A stretch of 64,000 nt of DNA, taken from positions 112,238 through 176,237 of the forward strand of contig JAEQBH010005297.1 of the NCBI GenBank assembly GCA_016808115.1, written 5' to 3'. Below are positions 49,234 through 60,189 of this stretch, piece after piece. Below the pieces are notes generated by a model. It worked only from the letters and a program-made list of their open reading frames with translations, made no database searches and was not told the DNA's origin. This stretch comes from Tetrastigma voinierianum. Lineage: Eukaryota; Streptophyta; Magnoliopsida; Vitales; Vitaceae. The first letter of the stretch is position 1. Every line of letters starts with the position of its first letter. A program made the position numbers and the translations under genes.

Positions 49234-50345
49234 AGTTATTAATAAATGTGCGCTCAACGGTTTCCTGACAATGGAGAGTGCGCTAGGGAGAAAATGTGCA
49301 GATTGGGGGTTGTGCGTGATGTGAGTCTGTGAGGACTGGATGTCGTGAAGGTGCTTAATGAGCAGGTTTCAAAGCTTCAGGGGAGTGCATGGGCATGCGG
49401 AGCGTGACCACTCAGAGACAACAAGACAGAGATGCTTAGAGAGCGAGTCGAGCTTCGTCTGCAGCGCAGGACTATGAAGCGGTGTCAGCCTACCCTACGC
49501 AGAAACTAAGTCAGGCCGAGCCCCCGTCCTAATGAGCCCGAGGTAGTAAACGCCACCTCCGCGGTGCGGTAGATGATCGTGTCGGTGACATACCGCTCTG
49601 GCGCGCCGCCGAGACTGACAAAGTACGTTATTCGAACAAACGGATGAGACGCCTTGAGAGGCGCGGGAACTAGGCAGAGAAGTTCCTACCTTCATTGATA
49701 CGGACTACACATAAGGATACTGATGTCTGAAGAGGGGGGCCTTAGTGCTTCAGGCACAAAGACATGCACTAAGCGGGTGTCGAATGATCGAGATCATTTC
49801 GAGGTATCACCCTTGTTACAGAGCCCACGATGCTAGCGACGTGGCGCGTGAGCACCTGAGTCCTGAGCGAGAGGTCAAGACTTAAACAATATTAGACGCC
49901 TCGAGGGCAAGTGGCTGGCCAGAATGCACGAGCGACGTGCAGGCCTCCGAGGCCTACGCATGAGCATGCCAGAGGACCACGCAGATATTTGGGATCTTCA
50001 GTAAAGGCGAGAACAAGTTGTCACACAATAGTTCCTGAGTTATACCAGGACTTTAGGAAATGGCAGAATATCTGGGGAGGCACTTGTCATGTGAGCAAAG
50101 GCGCTGAAATGTTAATGAGCCCAAGGAGAGGCACGCGAGATGTGCCAAGCCGCACGTTGTCGAGGAGGGAGACTTGTGCTTTGCCGGTCAAGGCCTCGCG
50201 AGATCGAAAGTGCCGATGATGTGATGGATCGACTATAATAAAGTCGAGGACAATCCCTTGAGAGTGAATTGATCGAGAGAAGACTGGTCTAGCACGGGTT
50301 AGACGTCGCGAAACATTAAAAATGGAAAATTAATGCAGGATCAAG
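49234..50345 (+). repeat. 5' LTR of element 4
   Basis: Matches 52667-53745: both contain TGACAATGGAGAGTG, GGTTTCAAAGCTTCAGGGG, GACAGAGATGCTTAGA, CAAGACATGCACTAA and TGATGGATCGACTATA in the same order. The canonical TG start appears eroded. A TATA-like word ACTATAATAAAG lies at 50232-50243. Confidence 0.82.
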
Positions 50346-50373
50346 TGGTATCGCATCACGCTGGTATCATAGC
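50346..50373 (+). promoter_or_regulatory. Primer-binding site of element 4, duplicated
   Basis: TGGTATCATAGC (50362-50373) agrees with the plant initiator tRNA-Met complement TGGTATCAGAGC at eleven of twelve positions. A second TGGTATCGCATCACGC begins 16 bases upstream, so the site appears as a tandem pair. Confidence 0.7.
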
Positions 50374-51515
50374 AAAAACCGCTTATTATTTCAGGCCACG
50401 TTAGCTTCAGGAGTGGAGGATGACCGAACTTCCACCGATCGAGACTCGAGAGCAAAGTTAGCATCAAAGCAATTAAAGACGCCTGCAAGTTAAGGCTTAA
50501 GAAGAATCCGCTATCGCAACCCATGGGAACGCTTTCTTAAACCGAGAAAGGGAAAGAGTTACCCTTTAACAAGAAGACAATCGACTGTAAGGTATGTTCA
50601 GGTCAGATGATTGAGAAGCAAGAAGGATTAAGCTACTCATTGTAAAGCTTAAGACATAAGACAGAGGAGTTAGTTGGATCCTACTAAGATGTCGGGACAA
50701 ATTTCGACAGAGGTAGTTAAGCACCTCGTCAGAAATAAGAGGCAAGATGAAAGACCTCGTAGAATCAGTAGATGCAAGAGTGGGGCGAAAGAGCCATCGT
50801 GATTGTCCTAGTGAAGCATCGAGTGTGTGGGACACTACAGGCATAAGCTGGATACGCACGCCCTTAAGTGACAAGAGTAGTCGAGGGATATGTAAATGGG
50901 AACCAAGTATGGAGTACTATGGTGCAGGGTTGCACGAAAGGCCTAGCTTGACGCAGAGAGATAAAGTTTCTGGGAGCTAGAGATAGTCGCGGATGCTCGC
51001 AAATGTGTGGTCGGTGCAGTTCGAAGATTGAGATATGAGACCAAGCAAACGTGCGTGACATAGAGATTAAAGTTTCACCCCTCGACACTCGTTCATGGAC
51101 CGTGCAGAGAGGTGAGGCGAGTGGTGCGCAAAAAGGGTGTCGGAGTCGCGTTTGTATCAAGATGTTGTCGCGATGATTATCAAAAGGTAGCTTCTACCAG
51201 AAGCATCGAAGGCCAAGTTCAAAGGATTGAAAGCTTGTTAGGCGAACCTTCGCAGGGGAGGTATGAACTACCTGCATGAAATAGCAAAGATGTTCGGGAC
51301 TCGGGATCTCGAGTTTTCTCGAGTGAGTCCTGGGTGCCAATATGGTATTTTTTACTGATCGAGAGGTGATCGACACCTTGTAGTTGGGGGCTGGATCAGT
51401 TCGCTTTAATGAGAATCTGGGACAGACGCATGATGGGTAGGTCAGGCTTGGATTTGATGTCGAGGATGGTAGAGAATCCCCAACGGCGGAAGGATGAGTC
51501 GCATCCTATCGTGGC
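50374..51515 (+). other. Element 4 interior, unrecognised part
   Basis: All frames are interrupted. I recognise no domain, tRNA or repeat structure. By position this is the leader and start of gag. Confidence 0.4.
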
Positions 51516-51660
51516 TTTGCCGAAGCGTAAAAGAGTCTTTTGAAGAATCGCAGTGGAGTGGTTCAGATTAGAGAGCAAAATGAAAGAGTTCCTGCCATTT
51601 GATGCTGGATATCAACATGCCTGAGATGGACACGCTTGTCGAACCACACACTCACAGGCA
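51516..51660 (+). pseudogene. Element 4 gag trace
   Basis: A reading through several frames gives EALKR, then WSGS-R (near 51555), then MKEF (51581-51592), followed by LMLDINMPEMDTL (about 51599-51636). This order matches the chromovirus gag segment that usually reads LKRL-TGSVREYVKEFSSLMLDI-NMSE-DKL. Downstream of this trace no zinc knuckle or pol motif is visible. The assignment rests on this single block. Confidence 0.5.
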
Positions 51661-52666
51661 CAATCAAGTCGAAAGGTGAGTCATGCAAGGTGGTCATCAA
51701 TGCTTTTGATGTGGTGGTAATGACAATGGATACTGTGAGGAGCCCGAGAGAAACAGAGGCTAGCCTCAAGAGAGCTGGAGAAGCTCTAAGTCCCCCGGGC
51801 AGAATGAAGCCAATTGTGAAAGAAGTCGGGATTTGGCCCAAGACTTGAGTGGGGGAGAAGAGGACTTCCCCCTCAGTGGAGAATAAGACCATCAGAAGCT
51901 TCCTACGGAGCACAAAGGGAGTCGGGAGGATGTCTACAAAAAAGAAACTCGCTGATGGCTAGTGGATTATGATCTTAGTGTGGTGCCTGAGCACTACAGA
52001 GAGGAGATCAACAAGGACCACGATAGGCTGTGAACATCCATGATAGAATGTTCGAGGAAATTTGGTCATTAAAGATATACAATCCTCGTGAGATGTATGG
52101 TGGAAGCCTCGTGAGGAGATTGAGCTACAATGTGAGGACCTAAGGGTGGGTACTCTCTAGATCTTAGATGTCGGGTCATTAGTAGGAAGCACGCCTAAGA
52201 AGGTGAGAATAGTAATAGAGTCATAATTAATCCCTGGGCCTTTAACAGAATGAGGCTCAGAAGACGCCTATCGAGTTTTAGAGATGTCCTCAGCTTCAAT
52301 GAGTATCAATAGCAGACAATGAGTTAACTTCTATTGTGAGAATAGTCAAGAGGCATGGGCAAAGTGCCCCATTGGCAGCGTGAAATGCTTTTCTGGCCAA
52401 GCAAGTAGAGAAGCCTGGTGAAGAAGATGTTTTCAAGACTTGCTCGATTAGCATTGCCGCCTGCATAGCAAAAAGGGGAGTGTTACTAGGAAGGTGGAAG
52501 TATGTGCAAAAGGACGACATTTTGGATGCTTTAGAGTTTAGCATAAAGATGGTCAGCCGTTGCTCGATCTCCCACCGACCGCCCTCAGCCTATGAGATCG
52601 CCAGACCTTAGTAGATGACAAGAAGCTGTAAGACAAGAAGACTTCAGAGGCCGCTGAGGAAGACCT
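51661..52666 (+). other. Element 4 interior, no pol domains visible
   Basis: An open frame at 51636-51845 and fragments around 52300-52550 have no motif I recognise. No DTG, YLDD, QTER or GPF words are found. The element therefore lacks recognisable enzymes. Confidence 0.4.
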
Positions 52667-53745
52667 TGTTACAATATTAAGATAAAGGCCAACGAAGCCT
52701 GACAATGGAGAGTGTGCCAGAGAAAATGCTAATCGGGGCGAGGATGCGATTCGTGAGGATCTTGACGCCGCAGATGCGCATAATGAGTGGTTTCAAAGCT
52801 TCAGGGGGATTGCATGGGTATGTGAGCAAGACCACCTTAGGAGACAAGACAGAGATGCTTAGAGGAGCGAGTTGAGCTTGTCTGTAATCAAGGACTATGA
52901 AGGGGGTGTTGGCCTACTATGCACAAACTGGTCGAAAGCTGGAGCCGCTTTCCTGATGAGCCCGAGGCAAGGCGAAACCAGTCAGTACAGTGCAAGAAAG
53001 GACACAGTCCTTTGTGAGAGGGGCAGATGGGATTGGTGTCAAGATATGTTGCCCATACATTGTTGAGACTCGACGGGGCATGCTATTTAAACAAACGGAT
53101 GAGAAGCCTTGAGAGTCATGAACTAGCAGAGAGTTCCTACCTTCACTACATAGGCAAGGATGACGATGTCGATTAAAGGGAGCTCTGAAGGTGTCAGGCG
53201 CCAAGACATGCACTAAGTAAGTGGTGTCGAATGATCAGATCATTTCGAGTATCACACCCGGTTGGCAGCCTCGCTAATGCAGCGTGATATGGCGCAACGA
53301 GCCCTGATCGAGCTAACGCTAAAACAATATTAAAGACGCCTCGGAGGCACGGCAAGCGAATTATGGGGCGTGGCAGCCTCGCGGCCTAAGCATGAGCATG
53401 ATGAGGACCACGAGATACTGATTCGCAAAGGCGAAACTTGAAGCCATTGCTCAAATGCTTGGTGCGTTCCGGCGAGTTATACTGGGAGTCATAGCAAGCC
53501 TGGAGTGCACTCGTCAGCAGCGCGAGTCGCATGAGCGCCGCGAGAGGCACGAGATGCGCCGTTTAACAAAGGTCGAGACACGCTGGTAGTTGTTTTGGCC
53601 TGCGCCTCGCGAGATCTAGCGCTCGACATGATGGATCGACTATATTAAAGTCGGTGACAATCCCTTGAGAGGACGACCATATGAATACCACTTGAATACT
53701 AGCGAAATGCCGCACATCAATAAAAATTCTGCTGGGCGTAGGACA
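52667..53745 (+). repeat. 3' LTR of element 4
   Basis: Starts with TGTTACAATATTAAG after a purine-rich stretch (GCTGAGGAAGA, 52653-52663) and matches the 5' LTR as far as the 18S resumption. A TATA-like word ACTATATTAAAG lies at 53636-53647. Confidence 0.8.
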
Positions 53746-54638
53746 CCTACCATTGTATTAATCTAGCGATCGAGAATTAGGGTTCGATTCCCAGAGTGAG
53801 CCCGAGAAACCGCTACCACATCCAAGGAAGGCAAAGAAAGTGCCAGAATTACCCAATCCCGACACCGGAGGAAGGATAATACAGCCAACAATGGTTTTCG
53901 AGTCTGACAATTGGAACAGATAAGAATCGAAATCCCTAGTCATGATTCCATTGAAGGGCAAGTCCTGTGCCAAGAATGTGGGTAATTCCTAAGCCCATTG
54001 AAGGTGATATATTTTAGTTGTATTTAAAAGCTCGTGAGTCGGGATTTGGGATGACTACCTGGCCCGCTATAGTGTGCAACCCGGCCCTTCTGTCTCCTTC
54101 TACTACTGGCGCCTCCCGGCCTTAATCAAGCAGATCGTGCCTCCAAAGGGCTTGCATGCTTTGAAGAAATTAGAGAGCTCGGAAGCAAGCTTCACGCTAT
54201 GACAAAATATGCATTAGCATGGGATAACGATTTAAGATTTTCGTCCATTGTGTCACGACCGGAGTTAATGATTAACATGATGTCGGGGGCATTCTGTGAT
54301 TTCAATGAGGTGAAAATTTGAGATTTTACAAAGACGGAACAATCAAAGTGCCATTCATTAAGGATGTTTTCATTAATCAAGAACAAAATTTCGGGGCGTG
54401 GGCACGACCGACACCATCGCATTTAAACCATAAACGATGCCACCGGATCAACGAATGTTGTTAAGATCACTTTAAACTGCAGAGAAATCAAAAAGTTTTT
54501 TGGGTTCCGAGGGGAGTAGGGTCGCAAGGCTAAAACTTAGTGATTCACGAAGTGGCGCTCACTGATGGAGCCCGCGCTTAATTTGACTCAACACGGGGAA
54601 ACTTACCAAGTCCAAACATAGTAAGGATTGATAGACTG
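53746..54638 (+). rRNA. 18S rRNA gene relic, continuation, truncated into satellite
   Basis: Continuous match to plant 18S from about nt 320 to 1,200. Anchors include GAGAATTAGGGTTCGATTCC (53771-53790), CTACCACATCCAAGGAAGGC, AATTACCCAATCC, AAAGCTCGT (54027), TTTGAAGAAATTAGAG, CATTAGCATGGGATAACGAT, GATGTTTTCATTAATCAAGA (54363-54382), ACCATAAACGATGCC and TTAATTTGACTCAACACGGG (54578-54597). The 530 loop is destroyed (53967-53985). The gene stops at GATTGATAGACTG and becomes satellite; the last 600 nt of 18S, ITS1 and 5.8S are absent. GC-to-AT changes are common, as expected of a methylated, silent copy. Confidence 0.93.
53967..53985 (+). other. 18S 530-loop position, altered
   Basis: The near-universal GTGCCAGCAGCCGCGGTAA reads GTGCCAAGAATGTGGGTAA. 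Most changes are G-to-A or C-to-T. This loop is needed for decoding-site function. Confidence 0.8.
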
Positions 54639-56664
54639 TGTCTAGGCATGCACTAGGTGAGGCACCTTGCTTAGGCATGTCATGGCACTAGGCCAAAGCA
54701 CTGTGTCCAGCATGTACTAGGCCAAGTCACCATGCCTTAGTATAACAAAGGTCGAGGCACCTTTGTGCATGTCATTAAGATTAGCCGAGGCATCATGCCG
54801 CGTGATGGCAATCGTAGTCTCAGCACCATGTCTAGTATGCCACTTGAAAACAAATAACGCTGCTGAAAATGTGACTGGGGATCAAGACTGTCAGCACGCT
54901 CACTAAGACTAGTCGACACACCATGGCTAAGCATTGCACCAGGGCTCACCGCGCCAGCATGCACTGGGTGCCGAGACGTCGGCCAAGGAACGCACCAGGC
55001 AGGCGCCCGTGCCTGTGCATGCCCAGGGCCTGGAGGCCAGCTTCCTAGGCATGTCACGCACTAGCCGAGGAACCGTGTCTAGCACGCACTGTGTCAGGCG
55101 CACCGCGGCCTAGGCATTGACTATACCGAGGCACTGGCTTAGCATGTCATGGCACTGCCGAGGCATCATGCTCACGCGATGGCACTGAAGCCGAGAACGT
55201 GGCTCGCATGATTAGGGTTGTAGCGCCGTATTTAGGCACGTCACGGCACTAGGTCGAGGCAACGCGTTCAGTACGCACTGTGTCATAAGGCGTCGCGCCC
55301 AGGCATGTCATGACGCGAATTCGCGCACCGCTGTTTATAGGCAACGCACCAGCAGAGCACCCCGCGCCATACGGCGCAACCTTCAGGCGCCAGGCACCCG
55401 CGGTCTGAAAGGTTGCATTTAGTGTCGGCGCCAACGCCTAGTAGCGTCAGCGCGACCAGTCGAGGTACCGGTTCAGGGCATGCACTGAGTCGAAGGTCAT
55501 AGTTCATACGTCATGGCACTAATTGGAAACTGTTGAGTACGCACAGCGGCAGGCACCTCGCGATATAGGCATGATAATGTACTCCAGTCGAGGCACAAGA
55601 GTTTAGGCATGCACTGTGCCAAGTCTCGCAGATCTAGAACTCAATAAAAGACACTAAAATGCGGTTTAGGTAACGTCACGGCACCAGGTCAGATGATCAC
55701 GAGGTGGGGCAAAGATCAGTCGTCACCATGTCTAGAAAGCACGCGCCATAATTCATTACGCAGGCGGCGTGATTGAAAATGACGCGACTAAGACAGTGCA
55801 TGTCATGGAACCAGGTCGAGACCGTGTCTGGGGACATGCACCAAAGCCAGGCCACGGCCTAGCTCATGCCATGGCGTCAACTGGAGGAACCGCGGCTTTA
55901 GCAAATATCAGGAAGATAATTGATGCTCATAACACATGTAAAATTTCGGCCTTGAGCCACCGCGTTCAGCGCAATCGCCGTATTCGCACCAGCCGTCCGC
56001 GCATGCAATAAGGCATGGAACCGCGCTCTTGCGCATATCATGAACCGAAGTCATGGCATCGCGAACAGGCACGCGCACCAGGTCGCGCGTTCCAGCCAGT
56101 ACGTCGCAACTAGTTCGAAAACTCATTCGTTATCGCTCAGGTCGGTGTCAACCACCGGGCGCCATCCGCCCACATTAATTCTTTCGGCACGTCGAACCAG
56201 AAATTGGCAGGCGCCCGCGATTTCGAATGAATGCCATCGGGTCAGGCGGCAATCGTGTTCAGTAAGCACTAAGTCGGCGATCGCCTAGGCAAGCACTAAA
56301 CCGAGGCACCCTTTCCAGCATGGCACTAGCCCAGGCAATCGGCTAGGGCATGGCAATAGGCCGAGGCATCATTTCTAGGCATGCATTAGGCCGAGGCAAT
56401 CGGTTTCTAGGCATGCACTAGGCCGAGGCACCGTGTCTAGCAACACCAGACTCGAGACACGCGATCGGCAAGATCACCCAAACGACTGTTCCAGCAAGCA
56501 CCCAGAGTCAGGCGTCGTCTAGGCACGTTTATAACTGTGCCCGAGGCACGCTGCGGCTTAGGTATGCACGAGCCAGGTAGGGTCTTTCGCTTAGGTATTA
56601 TTGTCACGGAACTGTGCCGAGGCACCATGTTCAGTGCATTCACTAGTTTAGTCAACCAGCTCAG
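54639..56664 (+). repeat. Tandem satellite, forward orientation (block 3)
   Basis: Resumes in block 1 orientation straight from the 18S sequence, with TGTCTAGGCATGCACTAGG at 54639-54657. The array is well preserved at 54640-54740 and 56300-56440 and very ragged between. It is cut by LTR C at 56665. Confidence 0.92.
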
Positions 56665-57340
56665 TGTCACCGAACAGATAAATACCAGGCTCTGGCAACA
56701 CGAGAACGTCGGGTCCCATGGTCATCTAAGGGAAAAGAAAGTACAAAGCATGGAAACGGCGCCTTTGGGCACAAAGTGAGCTGCCAACTAGATGAGGGCT
56801 ATGCCGTTAACTGGTCTGGACGCCATGATGCGGAACATCACAAGACTCACGCTTTAGAGGCTCATGACACTTGATGCAAACGAAACTGGGCGAGATGTCC
56901 GCAAGATATATAGCAGAGAGCCTCGTGTGCGCCTTTATCCGAAAGGGTAATATGATTCACACCGGCGAGTTCGAAAGTGTACGACTTAAAAGTGAAGGAC
57001 TTCATTCCTGGTTTTAGCGACTCCTGCTGGGGTATTCCTGTGTTTTTGCACTCCAGTCCTAGTAGGATTTATGGCCGTATGAGTTTTAACCCACAGACTT
57101 TGTGGGCCACTAAGGATCATGCTGGTCGCGGATTGAAGATCGAGTTTGTATGAGACTCTTACCATATTTGTACCAGATCATCGGCGCATCCCGATATAGT
57201 TATTCACGCGCCCAATTGTTAATCCATTCGAATGATCCAAAGAGAAAGCATGCGCATCCCAGTATGGAGCCTTTCAGAAGAGAGTCGGGGCTTCGGCAGC
57301 CAACAAACACGCAGTAGTCGAGCGGAGAGCGCGAACGCAC
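56665..57340 (+). repeat. 5' LTR of element 2 (LTR C)
   Basis: Starts TGTCACCGAACAGATAA, parallel to the LTR D start TGTCACCGACTAGATAA. It has a TATA-like GATATATAGC at 56905-56914, AGCAGAGAG, a reduced GACTCC cluster (56995-57070) and CATCCCAGTATGGAGCC near the end. It is shorter than the other LTRs because of deletions. Confidence 0.8.
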
Positions 57341-57559
57341 GCCCCGCGCTCGGCAGAATCGTTGAGCTGGCGGGCGCCTAGTCAGCTGTTCCAGCGCCAG
57401 ACACGCAGCTGCACAACGACGTAATATTTTGTTATCAGTTAAGATGCTGCCGAATGATTCGCTGATGCGTCGTAGCGGTAATAGGATAGAGGCTTAGATA
57501 GTAACGCGTCTGTGCTTGATGCAGAGATAGGCATAGCAACTGAGGCGAACACCACCCTT

Positions 57560-58660
57560 TGACCAAACCAAGCCGATGTCGCCCCACGCTGGATCGCTAC
57601 TGAATCGATAGACTCGAGAAGGCCGCTGATGAACGGATGGAGTCATTCCACGATAATGCGCCATGACCGAGGAGTTCGAGGAGGATCAGATTCCCGAGGG
57701 GGAGATTGTGTTGTCAAGCGAAAGAAACAGCGCAGGGCACACCAAACGCAGATCCGCCTCATGGTAAAAGGAAAACTGAGCCTAAGCCGGTGGTGGAACC
57801 AAAACTCAAAACTCTCCTCCGTGACACATACTCATCATGCCCTCATCACTCGTGGTGGTTTAGGTAAACGATAACCACTTTGTATTTATTATTAGGTGAT
57901 GCAAACCGTCACGACCAGACGAGTGGACGATGTCACTGGTTTGGCCGACCAAAGCCTCGAGAGTCGAGATCTGAAAAAGGTCGGCTGATCGGGCTTCACC
58001 ACAACACAATGCGGATGGCTAGGAGTTTCAAGAAACCGGCAGACAGCCTGGCCGTGAGACTATGTGAAAGAGTTTAGCCTGCTGATTCTTCACATCAAGG
58101 ACGGTCCGTCGGCTGGGCCGTTCAACCGATCATCCGAGCTGCGCTGACGGGCTCAACCGAATCGAGAGCACAAACCGGTTCGCCTCAAAGAATGGTAGCA
58201 ATGCACTAATTTATCCGACAGAGTGATCCTTCTCATTCCACCCAAAAGGGAAAGGCTAAAACAAAGAGTCGAACCTAAGTCGGCTAAAGACCCCAAGACT
58301 GTGAGGCAAGGGCTGGTTAGTCGCAGGATACGCAGGGCTAAGCTGTGAGAAGGACTTTCTCACAAACTACCAGTCGTCAGATAAGCTTTATCTCAAGAAT
58401 GGGCCCACATCGAGCGAGGGATCGCCCAAAGAAGCGGAGGTGAAGCTCAATGCACTTCCACGGCGTAAGACTCCGGGAAGACAATGGGCAGTGAGTCCTC
58501 TGAGCAAGAGCCAACCCTTCGGCCAATGTTGATTTCGAGCTTCGAGGCAAACCCCAGGGCACCTACGATGTTTAGCGGCCGATGTGAGAGGGTAGGAAAA
58601 CTGTGGCATCGTAGATAAAGGAGGCGGCAATTTTGCCAATTCAGAAGATCAACAAAGCGA
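57560..58660 (+). pseudogene. Element 2 gag remnant with zinc knuckle
   Basis: Similar to element 1 at 40600-41575: shared stretches include the GATCCGCCTC context, GGTGATGCAA … ACGACCAGACGAGTGGACGATGTC split by small changes, and CCCAAGA-TC-GAGGCAAGGG. The zinc-knuckle trace (TTTATCTC- … GGGCCCACATCGAG … GATCGCCC, 58386-58427) preserves the FI-C-DGPHR-RDCP order in broken frames. Confidence 0.7.
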
Positions 58661-58890
58661 GGCAAAATCAGACTTAATCAAGCTCGCTAAAGATGATAGC
58701 AAGCTTAAAGCAGTAAATAGCAAAGCACAAGAGACGCATGGTATGGCGAAGAACATGGTAACTAAAATGGGGACAGAATGGCATAATGTAATTCCTTAGT
58801 GTCTTTTCGATGATTTTGATTTCATTTTAGGCAAAGTTTTCTTCCAAAGAGCCAAGGTAGCCTCATACACTCGAATGGACCTGCTGGATC
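58661..58890 (+). pseudogene. Element 2 protease remnant, C-terminal part
   Basis: KDDSKLKAVNSKAQ (about 58691-58732) and VSFDDFDFILGKVFF (about 58799-58843) match the part of the chromovirus protease after the catalytic site. The expected D-T-G-THN motif just upstream is not readable and appears lost. Confidence 0.7.
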
Positions 58891-59099
58891 ATGGATGAAG
58901 CGCCCATGCTTTTCTGGCCTAGTTAAACATCGCAGCGCCTAAGAGACCTTCATGGAGTAAGGGCCTGTCGCCTCTACAACTCGAGAAAGGCTTGGCGAGT
59001 GGTGAGTGACATGCCACATGTCACTTCGCAATGATCGACCCTTCTGATAAGCGTAAGTCGGCGCCGATGCCATAAACAAACCAGGGAGATTTGCCAACG

Positions 59100-59720
59100 T
59101 TATGCCTCCCGAAGTTGCCAAAGAAGCCGCCACCGAAGGCAAGACTGATCATCAAATAAAGCTCACATGCCGTGTCGAGACTCCTTCCCAAGCTCCTTAT
59201 CAAATGACTCACCGTAGTCGAGTTTCGGCTATACCACTTCGAGATCGGCGATTATCGTTCGTTCAAATTTCTCCAAACGTCAGATTGAAAACGATGTTGC
59301 TCGTATTAGCTAAGATGGGACGCTCTGATGTGTGTGTACCACGGCAATCGAATAAAGTCACAATAAAGAACAAGTATACGATACCTGGGTCAAACTGCTC
59401 AATCGATTCAAGAAGGCTGGTACTTCATCAAGCTAGACTTGCGCATCGATATGTTGGGCAAGTGCGACGGGTCGGGCGGGGACGGCGGCAAAGACTACAC
59501 GCCAGAACACCTGTGATAAGTCGAATTTAGTTGCGCCTTTGGTTTGACTAACGCCCTTGCAACATTTTGTAACCTCATGAATGATGTCCTATTCGACTTC
59601 CCCGGATTCATTCTGTGGTAGACATTGGACGTATATATGATCACAAACAATTTCTAAGATCACGTGGTAAACCTTGACGGTGCTTGATGCAACGAGCGTA
59701 AACTGGGGCGGAGTATGTCA
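59100..59720 (+). pseudogene. Element 2 reverse transcriptase remnant
   Basis: MPPEVAKEAA … TDHQIKL … ETPSQAPYQMT (59102-59210) is the linker and first block. KVTIKNKYTIP (59357-59389), then KKAG-YFIKLDLRI-Y (about 59410-59450) and FGLTNALATFCNLMNDVLFD (59538-59600), are the following conserved blocks. The catalytic YLDD box near 59620-59640 is not legible. Frames change between blocks. Confidence 0.87.
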
Positions 59721-59859
59721 AGAAAGAGAAGGTGGAGTCGCCGCACGAGATCAAATTTCTCGGGGTCATCCGATTTCAAAGTCCGACATAAGCATGTGGA
59801 TGTCATGGCGTGGCGCACCGAGATCGCCTACTTCTAGGTGACGTAACTTCCTCGATCGC

Positions 59860-60140
59860 TCGCCTTAGCAAACTAATACGTAAGATTTATAATCGGCTAT
59901 TCAAAGGTAGCCAATGCCTCACAAACTCAAAAGAGAAGGGAAAGGGACAGATAGCGTTGTCGCCTGTAAAAAGCTCAAAGACGCGATCACCCCAGAGCCG
60001 CCAAGATTCCGCTTTGACTTTGAGCTGTCTGCTTTGCCTGATACGAACGCGCTAGATACCTAGGTGGAGCGCTTTTGGAAGAGGCATCCAAGAGCATTTG
60101 AGAGGCTGGTTGAATACTGGAGCAAAGGTAATGGGCCTAT
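59860..60140 (+). pseudogene. Element 2 RNase H remnant
   Basis: YNRLFKG … CLTNS … KGKGQIA, followed by KKLKDAITPEPPRFRF (about 59970-60017), resembles the segment around NYYRRFI … LKKAIT-EPVL that links reverse transcriptase and RNase H. The remainder to 60140 is poorly conserved. Confidence 0.55.
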
Positions 60141-60189
60141 GAGAAAGAAAGAAGACTGTAAGCATATGTCAAGACATGTCATGTTCATT

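Larger units (their letters stand above)
49234..53745 (+). mobile_element. Element 4: LTR retrotransposon inserted in the 18S gene
   Basis: Direct repeats of about 1.1 kb (49234-50345 and 52667-53745) flank a 2.3-kb interior. A TGGTATCATAGC primer-binding site directly follows the left repeat. Outside the element, 18S sequence stops at nt about 320 and resumes at the same point. Flanking words CTCATCAA and CCTACCAT are both versions of the 18S target, consistent with a short target-site duplication. The interior carries only a gag trace, so this is a deletion derivative or a non-autonomous (LARD-like) element. Confidence 0.8.

Noticed and set aside
53771..53792. tRNA T-arm / B box (GGTTCGATTCC) as a tRNA gene or SINE
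   Set aside because: The word is part of the 18S rRNA sequence, which is continuous on both sides; there is no cloverleaf.
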